Shown here: piece after piece, positions 34,939-47,151 of the stretch
Layout of the letters: each line of letters begins with the position of its first letter
Position numbering within the stretch: the stretch's first letter is position 1
NCBI GenBank assembly: GCA_033977485.1
Contig: CM066994.1
Location: 45,037,155-45,101,154 of the forward strand
Length of the DNA: 64,000 nt
Direction: 5' to 3'
DNA from: Hydrangea macrophylla
Taxonomy: Eukaryota > Streptophyta > Magnoliopsida > Cornales > Hydrangeaceae
The notes under the pieces: generated by a model
Told to the model about the DNA's origin: nothing
The model's database searches: none
The model's input: the letters and a program-made list of their open reading frames with translations, nothing else
Program-made: the position numbers and the translations under genes

Positions 34939-36023
34939 ATGGAAACAAGATCTGCCAAGAGGAAAAGGCTTCTAATTATAGAAAATCAAGAAAATGACGG
35001 CGGAGATGATCGAATCAGTGATCTTCCCGATGCAGCTCTTCATCACATTCTTCATCATCTACCCATCAAAAACATTGCACAAACAAGCATGTTATCGAAA
35101 AGATTTAGACAAGTCTGGTCCTCTTTTCCTGATCTTGACTTCACCACCATTGATACAATTTCAAGCTCTTCGAGGCTTATCAATTCAAGAACTCGAAAAA
35201 GAGTGAAACCCACAAAATCCAAGGAAACAAACTACATCAATCAAGTTTTAGCTCTCCGGGACAAGACTTCCGATATAAGGATTCTTCATTTTCGCGCTTA
35301 TCTAAGTTTTTCGCGCCTAAATTGTTTGATTCGCCAAGCAATAAGACAAAATGTTCAAGAACTTGACATTGATGTCGCGACTAATGACTACTTAAACTTT
35401 CCGCGATGTGTTATAACGAGTAAATCATTAAGGGTTTTAAAGCTCAAGTCTTCTTATCCTGGTTTCAGATTACCTCCTCCATCTATAATGAAGAGTGGCT
35501 TTCAATCACTCCAGACTCTATCACTCTCTCTCCTCATTTTATACCAACAACCCTCTCTTCTTGATTTGTTTACCGATTCTTCGTTCCCACTCCTCAAGAA
35601 ACTCAATCTTGACGCGTGTTTTGGGTTGAAACACATGAATATTAGTTGCCGAGGACTCGAAGATCTAACCCTAGAGAATTGTTTTCAACTAATTGATTTA
35701 GAAATTTGTTGTGGAAAGTTAGTGAGATTGCAAATATTAAGTTGTTTTGACACTTACAGTGGAAATAGTTGGGTGAAGATTGATGCTCCGAGCCTTAGAA
35801 GCATTGTTTGGGAATATAATGCGATTACAGTTAATAGTTATATGGGGAACTTAGCTTCACTGCATGAGGCCTCCATTGGGTTCTTTTTACTTCATGAGGA
35901 TGTGAGTGCTGGAAATTTTTGGAGTGTGTCCAATTTTCTCTGTGGACTCTCTCATGCCCATTGTCTCACACTTCAAAGCCAATGTGTTGAGGTATTTAAC
36001 ATCCTCAATATTGTTCGTATTTA

Positions 36024-36058
<35 letters not shown>

Positions 36059-39000
36059 AGGTTTAATGTCCTGTTTGGGTTAGCTTAGAAAATAATCACT
36101 TCTAGAATACGAGATCTCTTTTTATTTTATTTTATTTTTTTGTGTGTGCGTGGGCTAAAGATATTTGTAGCTTTTTAAAAAAGTTATTTTCTAGCTTTAA
36201 AAACAAACCAGGTTTTTGTAAAAAATAAAAAAAAAAAAGGTAATCCAAACAGTCACAAGATTTAAGACAATCACTTGTAAGTAATTGTTGATCCCAATAA
36301 AGCTATCCCAAACGGACTACAATTGTGCTACAAGCTTTTGAATGTGTTGACATTTATACACCTGCCATTTAATTCATCAAATATTTGTATTCACGTACCA
36401 CCATGGTTTTTTTTTCGCTAAGAGTAAGAGCTAGTGCTTGGTTTATCAGAAAGGAGGATCAATATTGGAAGGTTTTGAAAGCTTCTTGAGTTTTTTTTAT
36501 CTTATTAATGTAGAATTTTATTAAGATCCAATTCTTTCATACACCACACACACTTTTGGGATAATTAGACTTTACTAAGCAACAAACAATGGAGAAATTA
36601 TTCAGGTGACCGTCACACAATGTGTGGTTTTCTGTAAAAAAAAAATATAAAAAGGATTATCAAAAGGTTAATTTTGACAGTACATATGACATACAACTAA
36701 TTTTAATAATATACATTTTGAATTTAAATATTATTGTAGCCATCCTTCACTACTTAATTAATTTATGTACAATAAAAGCAGCGTTCTAGTTGCCATAATC
36801 AGAATCTATGAAAGTAGCTAAGATTCCACATTTCAAGTAATTAAAAAAGTGTTTCAGCAAATGAAACAGAGGCTTATTTCAAGTTCAAATTTCAGTGCCA
36901 CTTTAAATTAATGAAAAGTAAAACTAACTTTACACAAAGTAAAAGGTAAATTTTGAAAGTGTCTGGTTAAATCATGTTAATTATATGAAGAGGACGTTTC
37001 GTTTGGGACATCCCAAAACAGGTTTAAAGACTGTTAATTAAGTTGGAACGAAGTAGTATAAGTGAAATTAATACAGATATAATTTCCTTAAAAGAGTTAT
37101 AATATTTTTGTTAGCTATAGTAAACTTGGGGTTAATTACACATTTCACCCCCATATTTTGCATCGAGTTTTAATGTGCACCGAGTCTCCCTTTGGGTACA
37201 TTCGTTTGGAAAAATTACACATACTACTCTAATATTTGCTTTAAGTGTCAATTCAATTCAATCTTTACCTTTGAGTAATGCTATGATTTCTAAATTATTT
37301 TCTCAAAGTGTTTTCCAACACTTGTGGTAGGCTCAGTTGATTTTGATTGGTTGATGTTGAAATGGTCCTACCATTAATAAAAAGGGTCCACTATCACATG
37401 TGTTGGGAAACGATGTTTGGAAAAAATAAAAATAAAAATTTTGGGACGCATAGCATCACTCTTTACCTTTTGTCAAAAAAAAAAAAAAAAAAATTTAATA
37501 ATGGAGAATGACACGTTACCGCTATGTTTTGCATTCCCACACATACATGCATATATGCAGGGGCGGAGGCAGTAAGAGACGAGGGGGGATCCAGGCCCCT
37601 CTGAGATTTTGAGAATTAAAATTTTACCCTATACTTTTTTAGTATTTTATATTTAGGCCCCCTCAACTTATATTAGGCCCCCCTCAACATGTCTAGGCTC
37701 CCCAAAGGGCTCTAAGGCCCAATTTAGTACTATCAACTACATATATATTGATATACTGGTATATACAACTCAAAAGAAAAGGCGCCTTGAGTTTTGAAAA
37801 TTACACTTTTAGTATGAGAATTTTATGTGTTTTATAAATAGGCCCCCCTATAATTTTGAAAGGCACTATACAATATTTACGTGTTACTAAACACACTCAC
37901 ACTATAAGCATATCCCAAAAAAATCACAATTATATACAAGTAGACCATAAAAAAAAATCATAATTATGTATAAATAGACCCCAAAACAATCGCCTCGGGA
38001 GAGAGAGGGGGAGAGAGCGAAAGAGTGAGAGAGATTCTTTCATGATGCGGAAGTTGTGCGAGTGAGAGAGAGAGAGAGGTGAGAGAGAGTGAGAGGGAGC
38101 AGGTGTGGGCATGGGCGGACCCAGGCTATGCTCAGGGGTGGCACATGCCCCCCCTGAGTTTTTGAAAATTACAAAACTATATGTAATAATGTGTAGATTT
38201 TGGAAATGGGCCCTCTTAAATTTCACAAAGGCCCCCCCTGGACTTCTAAAAATTTTAGATTTACATGTACTATTTTACAAGTTTGAGACACAGGCCCCCC
38301 GCACTTTTGAAAATTCTAGACTTACATATAATATTTTACAAGTTTTACACATAGGCCCCCTAAAATTACATGATTTACCCCAAATTAGGGGTGTTAAACC
38401 AATTTTACATACAATTCTATCGTTTTACACATAATTACACATAGGTAGACCCAAAAAAATTTGCCTCGGGGGCGCTGCCCCCGAACCCCCGTATAGTATA
38501 GGCCCCCCCTGACCCAAAATCCTGGGTCCGCCCCTGGGTGTGGGAGAGGGAGTTAGGGAGAAGGAGAGGTGAGAAAGGGTAATTTAGAGGGAGAGAGAGA
38601 GAGAGGGAGGGAGTGAGAAATGGGTTATTTGCATTGAGTTGGACCATAGGTTGCGGCTGATGTCCTATAGTTTGGTCTGTTAATGGTTGAGTCGTAAGGT
38701 CAATGTGGAGAATGTGGTTTTTTGCTGCGATATTGGATTTTATGCTGTGTTCATGGGCTATTTTCGGGTGTTTAGATGTCACTTCTGGGAATTTTGCCGC
38801 GGCTGCTGAAGTTGATGATGTTCTGGACTGATAAGGGTTGGAGTGCTGTTGATTATGCTTGAAAAGTTGTCCCAGCTTGATGTGGCTGGGATGGATTCAG
38901 CTGATCCGGCTTTTTCATGATGTCTTGGACATTTGCTAATTAGAAGTTGTAAACTATGCTTGCTGCTGTTTTTTTGATTTGTCTGCTGACATAGTTTCAG

Positions 39001-40327
39001 TTGGGGCGGAAATGATTTCTCTTGCTGCTGGTTTTATTTTAAGATCTACTTCTTAGGCTTCTCCAAAGATGGTCCTTGACTGTAGAGGGGTGCATTGATG
39101 GAGATCATACAGTTTTCTTAGGAAAAATGGTTGCTGGATCGATTCTGTAATTGGTCTCTGAGTTTTGCATTCATCCTAGTCTATGCAGAAAATGGGGAAG
39201 AGTGGGTCCTATCATAAGTCTTTAAGATTTTTTCTTGTATGTCTCAGTGTATACTTCATGGGGGTTGTCATCATTCTGGGGGGAATTTTGAGGGTGTTAT
39301 GTAATGCATCTCACATTGGTATGTAAATGATGGCTTGGTCAGGGCTGGGTGTTATTGGCTTTTAGAAGTCTTGTTGTATTCTCTCCATTTTCACCATTAA
39401 TGAAAATTATTTTGCTGTTCAAAAAAAAAAAACAATCGCCTCGGGGCGCTGCCCCCGAACCCCATATAGCCTAGACCCCTGACCAAAATTCCTGACTCCG
39501 CCCTTGCATATATGCGTATGCATTTGAATGCTAACTCTCCTATTTGAGGCTTTTGAGCACATAATCCATAATTCTTATTTCTTACATGTTTTCTTTTTGG
39601 ATGCAGATTGTGTCCAAAAATTATCATTTCGCAGGTGTTCTTCTGAATCCCTTTAACAACCTCAAATCTTTGGAATTGCATACCGCTTTCAACAAACATA
39701 ACATTCAAGGACTAGCAAGTCTATTCAGGAGCTCTCCTTCTCTCCAGACTCTCATTATCAAGATCATTAACAATTACAAGACCCTACGAAGAGTGAGTCC
39801 CAACACATACTATAAAAATAAATCCATCTATCTGTTTATATATATACATACGTGTAGTGTATATACATATACGTTGGTTTGCTATCTCACTGTTTGAGAA
39901 TAATAGCATAGCAATGTGTTCATTTTTAAATGGACAAGAAAATTAAGTCATTACTATCTTATTAAAATGATCTCATTATACGTAAGTATACACACTGATT
40001 GAGCTAAATACTTTTCAAGACATGAGTACGGCTAGCTAGGTACACACCCACCAAATTTTCTCTACACCCACATTACGCATGAAAAAGAATGCATGTAGCA
40101 TCTCATGTTGTAAATACAGGCTTATAGAGAAATTTGGCGAGTGTATATGCATTTTTTGAAGTAGGAAAAAAAAATAATAAAACAATACAATTTATTTAAA
40201 ATGAGAGTACTATAGTAATTTCACAAACGACTTTAACATAAAATTAATTTACAACCCTCTGTTGTATTATTATCATTGTGCTGGTAGCTAGTACTTTTCT
40301 AAACCTTTTAACGTGAACAGAATGGCC

Positions 40328-40361
<34 letters not shown>

Positions 40362-41258
40362 TAGGTTTTACTCGTGCTTAAAGGCACTACCGTAAATTTC
40401 TAATAATGCGTGCGTTTAGTTAAAAACTAATTTAACGTACTTTCAGCATTTAAGAAGTTTGCGTGCATGCATTCGGCACTTTCCCAAAAATTACAATAAA
40501 ATATTTAACACAATTTCTTTGCCAAATGCTTAATATATAGCCATTATGCCAAAAGCCACTAAACCAAACATTCATCAAGCCAAGGCAAACAAGCCTTAAG
40601 CCAAACAGCCCCTAAGTCATTAAGCCAAACATCCTTTAAGTTGAAAGGCTAATAGTCCTTAAGAGAAAGGCCAAATAGTATCCCTAATTAAGCCAAAAAA
40701 CCGTCAAACCCTTAAGTCAAAAGCCAAACAACTGTTAGCCAAATCAAAATGGGAGGAAATTTTCCCAACAAATCAAATGCATGTGAACCACTAAACATAA
40801 AGATTACATTTAAGCCTAGCCCTTTTTCTTTTATCAGTGATCACTCTCACATACATTCTTATTATACAGATGTATGCCCTGCATCATGCATTTTGTTGAT
40901 GTACATTATTATTTCCTTAATTGGTTTATTTAACTTAATAATCCCATTTCAGCAGCAATGGAATAGAGACTTGTGGGAATTGTCTACCTCCACAGAGGAA
41001 CAATACTGGGAATCCCAAAGCAAAGCTTTAAAATCCTTCTTGCAACACCTAATGGTTGTGAAAATACATGGCTTTTCAGAGTGTGAGAGTGATATTAGTT
41101 TGGTGAAGTTTTTGCTCAAGCATGGAACAGTATTGCAAGAAATGAGTCTCTTTTCAGCACACTACAATCCTAGAGATATCCTACGGAGAGAGAAGATCAA
41201 GTCACAAATGATGGGATTTTCAAGGGCTTCTTCTAATGCTAAAATTGCATTTCAATAA
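34939..41258 (+). CDS. F-box/FBD/LRR protein, three exons (34939-35991, 39607-39792, 40953-41258)
   Basis: Exon 1 opens an F-box (DRISDLPDAALHHILHHLPIKNIAQTSMLSKRF), then leucine-rich segments (LRVLKL, LQTLSLSL, LKKLNLDACFGLKHMNISCRGLEDLTLENC). It ends GAG|GTATTT at 35991. Exon 2 (62 codons) runs from ...tggatgcag to aga|GTGAGT and adds LRR text (FNNLKSLELHTAFNK, SPSLQTLIIKI). Exon 3 follows ...atttcag and encodes an FBD domain (FLQHLMVVKIHGF ... LVKFLLKHGTVLQEMSLFSA) to the TAA at 41256. All junctions are phase 0, giving about 514 residues from Met 34939. An in-frame Met at 34840 would add 33, but the family usually starts shortly before the F-box. A cag shift (40953 or 40956) is possible at exon 3. 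F-box proteins dock targets to SCF ubiquitin ligases via SKP1; the target is unknown. The frame is intact and intron 1 carries transposons. Confidence 0.85.
36067..36325. mobile_element. Possible MITE in F-box intron 1
   Basis: gtcctgtttgggttagctta at the left pairs with (reverse) gtagtccgtttgggatagctt at the right. The ends look hAT- or PIF-like. Borders are approximate and the target duplication is not clear. Confidence 0.45.
37272..37460. mobile_element. Mutator-type MITE in F-box intron 1, 189 bp
   Basis: Ends tgagtaatgctatg and (reverse) agtgatgctatg are flanked by an exact 9-bp duplication, ctttacctt (37263-37271, 37461-37469). The 9-bp duplication argues for Mutator rather than hAT or PIF. 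Confidence 0.75.
38000..39428 (+). mobile_element. Poly(A)-tailed retroposon (middle layer of the nest)
   Basis: A ~17-bp duplication, aaaacaatcgcctcggg, lies at 37983-37999 and 39429-39445. Just before the right copy is a run of about 12 A after ...aattattttgctgttc, so this is a target-primed (non-LTR) insertion in plus sense. The 5' part is GA-rich, like a plant 5' leader (also 38545-38625); there is no long ORF and no reverse transcriptase. It may be a 5'-truncated LINE or a retroposed transcript. About 1 kb remains after removing the inner hAT. Confidence 0.75.
38110..38536. mobile_element. hAT MITE (inner layer of the nest), 427 bp
   Basis: Ends catgggcggacccagg and (reverse) caggggcggacccagg are flanked by an exact 8-bp duplication, ggtgtggg (38102-38109, 38537-38544). 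Subterminal gcctcgggggcgctgcccccgaac is the same as in the outer element, so both come from one hAT family that was active before and after the retroposon landed. Confidence 0.9.
40032..40152. mobile_element. Possible hairpin MITE in F-box intron 2
   Basis: acacacccaccaaattttctcta pairs with the reverse of tagagaaatttggcgagtgtatat. Borders approximate. An AT microsatellite follows at 40327-40353. The rest of intron 2 (39793-40952) shows nothing else that I can support. Confidence 0.4.
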
Positions 41259-41529
41259 GCTTCTTATGAATTCTTTGAGACAAGGAGCTTAGACTTTTAG
41301 CCATCCCTATTTGTCATGGTGCTCAAATTAAGCACTATTGTTTACCATACTCTAGTTTGTTGATATCGAACAAGTGGAGAGGGCTTTAGGGCACAAAGCC
41401 AACTATCCAGAAAATCCGATGATTAATTGGGAGCGGCGTTGGGAACAAAACATAAGACCAATTTTTTCGGCCCTCAAAATGAATTTTTTTTTTTCTAATT
41501 GTACTTGTGCATGATGCGATCAGTCAGGC

Positions 41530-41695
41530 TATAAAGAGGGCGTCCTTTCTTTATTAAAGAGAGGACCTCTATTTTGGCCGTCGGATCGTGTTTTCATTAA
41601 TGGCAGTTTTGTCATTTCACAGTTTTTTAACACAATCCAACGGCCAAAACAGAGGTCCTCTCTTTAATAAAGAGAGGTGGCCCTCTTTAGAGAAT
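41530..41695. mobile_element. Hairpin MITE, ~165 bp, just 3' of the F-box gene
   Basis: The left arm ataaagagggcgtcctttc...gacctctattttggccgtcgg is an inverted copy of the right arm ccaacggccaaaacagaggtcc...ctctttag, about 60 bp each with few mismatches. It sits about 270 bp after the F-box stop. Target duplication not resolved. Confidence 0.65.
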
Positions 41696-41837
41696 CTTTG
41701 TATATATATATGTTTTCCCATTCTAGATAAGCTATTTTGAAATAAAATCTAATTTTAAGTTTTTTTGTTTTGTAATTAAAGAATAGATTTAGTTATGCAC
41801 GCAAGCAGGTGTCTTATTTATGTGTTTTCTTTTTGGT

Positions 41838-42730
41838 TCATGGATTCTTAGGGTGGATTTTGATTCCATCCGAAGATTACTAGTAATCTTAAAATATATC
41901 TTTGTTTGGTTCATGGAATATTTAATGAATTGTAGGTCCCACTAGATTTAGAATCCACCCAAAGGTGGAAAATATGGTGGATTCTAAATCCTAGCTTGGA
42001 TGTGGTATTTCTAAGGATTACTGGGGTTTTGATTTATTATTTTCATAATACCTAAACTAGCCTTTATTAGACTATTAAACAAATAAATATTGTGATCAGA
42101 AGAAATTTATGATTATAATTATTATTATTTTCTAAAATGGAGAGATTGGTATATGAGATTGTTTATGATGATTTCTTATGCTTGAAACATTATATTTGAT
42201 ATTAATTTAATGACTGAATTCAAATTTTGGTTGCTAAATGTTAATGATATATTGAAGAGTCTATATGATATTACAATAACTACATATTTGGCATATTGTG
42301 ATTTATACGTTAGACCTATACATGTTTTATGCTTAAAAATATAGTATATCTTTTGTTATTATTCAAATATATTTTAACTACATGTAATAGTTTAGACTCG
42401 TGTTCATGTGTTAATTACTCTATTTATCTCATTTTTTATGTGTCATTGATTCTTAGATTTATACCATTATTTTTTTAATCACCTCCATTTTTAGAGAGTT
42501 GACAATTTGATTTTAACTCATACATTTTTTTAGCCTTGAAGGGTAGCATAGGTATTTAACAATATTTTCATTCCATTTTCCTTGACCCAACCAAACACTG
42601 AATTCTAAATTCAGCTAGAATTCTATTGTTGAACCAAACATTCTGCAGGGATTCAGATTGCTGGTAAAGTGATTACTGGTATTATAATTCCTAGTAATCA
42701 AAATCCACCTAAAACAAACCGTGAACGAAA
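41838..42730. mobile_element. Possible ~0.9-kb non-autonomous DNA transposon
   Basis: Left end ttggttcatggattcttagggtggattttgatt matches the reverse of the right end aatcaaaatccacctaaaacaaaccgtgaac with several mismatches. Internal phrases gattactagtaatc and gtgattactgg repeat near both ends. No ORF. Borders approximate. Confidence 0.5.
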
Positions 42731-43330
42731 CGGGCCGGACGTGTATGTAGCATTACTCATTTCTAATAAAGGTGACTTGGAATTTCCTTCCAAGAAGAAT
42801 ACTTGTTTCCGAATTTAGTTACTAATTTGCCTATTTTTTGTTCGGTTTCTTTCTCTCCTAGCAGAATGAAATTTGCTTATTATTTAGATAATGAAATCAG
42901 CATAGCACAACAATCTATCAACAACACAAAGTTCCAAATTCAGAGATTTTTCTTATTTCTATTAAATTTCTTTTGAAAGATTTAGACTTGTCCAAGTCAT
43001 TTCAAGTTTCGTGCTGTATCGTACAATAAAATGTGAAATTTTAGCTTGTGCAAAGATAGGACAGAAACCATACAGGTTTCACTAGCTAATATGTTTGTTA
43101 AAGGCCGGTTCTTTATTATTAGGGTAATATGAGTGACCTCCTCTTAACATTTGGCACTAACCTCACCTTGCTTTTGTGTTTATATATGTTGTTCAATATA
43201 TTAGACTAAAACCATCTGCAAATAATACATCAAATGTGTAATTTTCCACAACAGAGTCAAATTTGATTTATAGAAATTAATAAATGAAAGTTTATCACTC
43301 TAAATGGTACATCAATTTTGGGAAATTTTA

Positions 43331-43446
43331 AGGCTCGCATGGTAATGCTATGATTTTTAATTTTCTATTTTTACTTTTATTTTTTGTATTGATGTCTTAC
43401 TTTTAAAAACTAAAAAGTAAAATAAAAAACCACAACGTCCAAACCC
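43331..43446. mobile_element. Tourist-like MITE, ~116 bp
   Basis: aggctcgcatggtaatgctatgattttt pairs loosely with (reverse) gggtttggacgttgtggtttttta, flanked by tta at 43328-43330 and 43447-43449. Related in sequence to the better preserved element at 46406-46583. Confidence 0.5.
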
Positions 43447-43839
43447 TTAGTATTTCTCTTATCTCCTAATTTGTCAAATTCGGCGGCCGAACGGACTCTA
43501 TCGGTTTTCTTTTGTATGGAACTGCAGATCGTCGTGAGATTCGATTTTTGACGATTTCGGTTTGGTATTGGTCCACCGTCGGTTAGGTGGGTTGGACTAA
43601 ATCAAAGTTGGGCCTATTGTAACTAATTTTTTACTAAGTTGGGCCAGATTTTTAAATGCCCGTATATTCATGGGGCGCTCAGCCATAGCACCCTAAAATC
43701 AATACAATACTACATAAAGCACAATGCTCTAATATCTAACTCAATAACCCCTTCCCCAACCAAAAAGACCAAAATGACCTAATTTACTAAGAAACCAAAA
43801 ATGACCTCTACTCTTACACGAGACAGAAAATCAAAATCA

Positions 43840-46125
43840 GGATGGAGGTCACGTAGTGGTGGAGTTGCTGTGATTGTAGATGGAGGTAGCGATGGTGATG
43901 GAGATGACGATGGCGGTGGTGTTATTGCGATAGTGATAAGGGTGACATAGTGGTGGAGGTGCTGCGATTGTAGATGGAGGTGATGATGGTGGTGGTGGTG
44001 CTGCGATGGTTGTAGCGGTGGTGCTGCGATGGTAGTGGTGATGTTGTGATGGTGGTGGTGATGACGATGGTAATGGAGGTGACGATGGTGTGATGTCAAC
44101 GACAACGGTGACGGCGATAACAACGACAACGATGACAACAATGGTGATTGCAGTAATGGTGGTGGTGGTGCAGTGGTGGTGGTGCTCCAATGGTGGAGCT
44201 TGTGGTGAAAAATTCTCAGTTTTTGAAAACAGATAATATTATCTGTTTACCAAAACTGATAATATTGTTGTGCTCTGGTGGTGGTCGTGGTGGTGCTGTG
44301 ATGGCTGTGGTTATGAACTGTGCTGTTAAGGGGGAAGTGGTGGTTGTGGTAGTGGTGGTGGTGGTGGTGTAGTGGTGGTGGTAGTGGTGCAGTGGTGGAG
44401 GTTGTGGTGAAAAATTTTCAGTTTTTGAAAACAGATAATATTTATCTGTTTCCAAACAGATAATATTATCTGTTTACAAAAACTGATAATATTGTGGTGC
44501 TCTAGTGGTGGTCATAATGGTGCTGTGATGGATGTGGTTATGAACTGTGCTGTTAAGGGGGTGGTGGTGGTGGTGGTGCAGTGGTGGTGGTGCTCCGATG
44601 GTGGAGGTTAGGGTGAAAAATTCTCGGTTTTTGAAAACAGATAATATTATCTGTTTGCAAAAACTGAGAATATTGTGTTGCTCTGGTGGTGGTCATGGTG
44701 GTGCTGTGATGGCTGTGGTTATGAACTGTGCTGTTAAGGGGGAGGAGGTGGTGGTGGTGGTGGTGCAGTGGTGGAGGTTGTGGTGAAAAATTCTCAGTTT
44801 TTGAAAACAGATATATTATCTGTTTGTAAAAACAGATAATATTGTAGTGCTCTAGTGGTGTTCATGGTAGTGATGTGATGATGGTGGTTATGAACTGTGC
44901 TGTTAAGGGGGAGGTGGTGGTAGTGGTGGTGCGGTAGTGGTGGTGCTCCGATGGTAGAGGTTGTGCTGAAAAATTCTCAGTTTTTGAAAACAGATAATAT
45001 TATCTGTTTGCAAAAACTGAGAATATCAGAATATTGTGGTGCTCTGGTGGAGGTCATGGTGGTGCTGTGATGGCTGTGGTTATGAACTGTGTTTTTAAGG
45101 GGAGGAGGTAGTGTTGGTGGTGGTGGTTGCGGTTATGGTGGTGGTGCAGTGGTGGTGGTGGTGCAGTGGTGGAGGTTGTGGTGAAATATTCTCAGTTTTT
45201 GAAAACAAATAATATTATCTGTTTGCAAAACTGATAATATTGTAGTGCTCTAGTGGTGGTCATGGTGGTACTGTGATGGATGTGGTTATGAACTGTGCTG
45301 TTAAGGGGATGTGGTGGTGGTGGTGGTGGTGGTGGTGCAGTGGTGGTGGTGCTCTGATGGTGGAGGTTGTGGTGAAAAATTTTCAGTTTTTGAAAACATG
45401 TAATATTGTGGTGCTCAGGTGATGGTCATGGTAGTGCTGTGATGATGGTGGTTCTGAACTATGCTGTTAAGGGGGAGGTGGTTGTAGTGGTGATGGTGGT
45501 AGTGGTGGTGGTGAAGTGGTGGTGGTGGTGGTAGTGGTGGTGGTGCTACGATGGTGGAGGTTGTGGTGAAAAATTCTCAGTTTTTGAAAACAGATAATAT
45601 TATCTGTTTGCAAAAACAGATAATATTGTGGTGCTCTGATGGTGGTCATGGTAGTGCTGTGATGATGGTGGTTATGAACTATGCTGTTAAGGGGGAGGTG
45701 GTGGTGGTGGTGGTGGTGGTGCAGTGACAATGGTGGTGGTGATGGCAGTGACAATGGTGGTGGTGGTGATGGCGATAGTGATGGTGATGGTGACGACAAT
45801 GGTAGTGGTGCTGTTATGATGCTGTTGGTGCTGGCGCTGGTGCTAGTGCTGCGATGGCAGACGTGGTGGCGATGGTGGTGGTGCTGCACTGGTGGAAACG
45901 GTGGGGTGGTGGTGCTATGATGGTGGCGATGGTGGTGGTGCTGCAATGGTGGACACTGTGGCGAGGGTGGTAGTGCTTCGATGGTGGTGATGGTGGTGCT
46001 GCGATGGTGGTGATAATGGTGTTGTGATGGCAGTGGCGGTGGCGATGGAATGGCGTGATGGTGGCGACGTTGGCGATCGTGCTGGTGATGAAGATGACGA
46101 TTGTGGTAGTGCTGGGGTAGATTTG
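43840..46125. repeat. GGT/GAT-rich minisatellite with an embedded long palindrome, 8 main units
   Basis: Core units of about 170-230 bp recur with the mark gaactgtgctgttaaggggg near 44313, 44540, 44720, 44892, 45086, 45289, 45458 and 45675. Most units also hold gaaaaattctcagtttttgaaaacagataatattatctgtt, in which a perfect 22-bp palindrome spans aaacagataatattatctgttt. Flanks (43840-44210, 45690-46125) are simple ggtggtgat-type triplets. The triplet text keeps frames open on both strands and yields His/Thr- or Gly/Val-rich peptides, which I do not take as genes. Confidence 0.85.
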
Positions 46126-46405
46126 TCATAAAAACAAAAAATATTAAAAAGAAAGGGGTTTAGCTTTAAAACAAATAAGCACTATGGATTTATATTAAAA
46201 AATAACTTTTTATTAGGTTTTACAAACTATACACTAATTTTAAAGGATTTATCACAAAATTTCCTATATTGATTTGGTCCTATTTTTCAGTCTTCCTTCT
46301 CTATAATTTTGGGCCAGAATATATTTTTTCACTACTTTGGAGTTTGGACTTGTCTTTGTTTTATTTATTTGGGCCTGACTTTAATATCTACAGAGTGAAT
46401 ATTTA

Positions 46406-46583
46406 GGCCTCGTATGCTAACGTTGTAGTTTTTGGTTTTCAGTTTTGTTTTTCATTTTTTGCATTGAATAATAAGCAGGATTCAATACAGCACAAAAAAA
46501 AAAAAAAAAAAAAAACAAACAAAAAAAACAAAAGAAAAAATCAAAACTGAAAACCAAAAACCACAATATTATCATGCGAGCCC
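46406..46583. mobile_element. Tourist-like (PIF/Harbinger) MITE, 178 bp
   Basis: Ends ggcctcgtatgctaacgttg and (reverse) gggctcgcatgataatattg extend as a ~43-bp inverted repeat with the shared run gtttttggttttcagttttg, flanked by tta (46403-46405, 46584-46586). The poly-A run at 46493-46515 is internal. Confidence 0.8.
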
Positions 46584-46589
46584 TTATGA

Positions 46590-47140
46590 ATAAGCCAATA
46601 ATAAATAAACAATCATTCTGTTTCAAATAACCCAAAAAACACATCAACCAATCACCAATGAAAATTGAAAACAATCGGCATACCACGTTAAAACAGTCCT
46701 AAAAAAACACCCACAAAAGAAAATCCATTATAGGTGGTAGGAATTCGATCTCTCTAGTCAATGATAAGGTCTCTCAGACCTTGAAAGAGTTAAAGAACTA
46801 GTTTAAACAGTGAGGGAAGTGATGAACGCGCTGCAAGACCTATTTGGGTTTAGTTTGGCTCTCACGTGGCTTTTTAAAAGTAGATTATGAAATTTATTAT
46901 TAAGTTGTTTGATAATTTTGTACAAATGACATATTACTCTTCAAAAAAAAATATCATGAAACTAAAAAATAACTTTGAGCTTTTCAAAACTCCATACTAG
47001 AACTTTTAAAAGCTCCCCCAAAAAAGCCCTAAGTTCAATTTTAACAAAATTTATAAGCTAATTACCAAATAAATTAACATAAAATTATACTTTAAAAAAA
47101 GAAAAAACACCAAAACGGGGGGCCAAAGCCTCGGTAAGGA
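46590..47140. other. Intergenic stretch, no feature seen
   Basis: AT-rich sequence without a supported gene or repeat border. Confidence 0.4.
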
Positions 47141-47151
47141 TAAAATTGATA

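Larger units (their letters stand above)
37558..39506. mobile_element. hAT non-autonomous element (outer layer of a triple nest)
   Basis: Ends caggggcggaggcag and (reverse) caagggcggagtcag are flanked by an exact 8-bp duplication, catatatg (37550-37557, 39507-39514). CA-start ends and an 8-bp target are hAT traits. Subterminal text ccccctcaa and gcgctgcccccgaacccc is shared with the inner element at 38110. About 1.43 kb of the 1.95 kb span is later insertion, leaving a ~500-bp MITE-like element. It lies in F-box intron 1. Confidence 0.88.

Noticed and set aside
44440..45620. ataatattat core resembling the geminivirus origin nonanucleotide
   Set aside because: The conserved C at the end of the nonanucleotide is absent, the stem is not GC-rich, and there is no Rep-like coding sequence nearby. 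It is just the centre of an AT palindrome.
43779..46129. Long open frames on both strands encoding His/Thr/Pro-rich or Gly/Val/Trp-rich peptides
   Set aside because: They are by-products of GGT/GAT triplet repeats, open in several frames at once, with no domain or splice structure.
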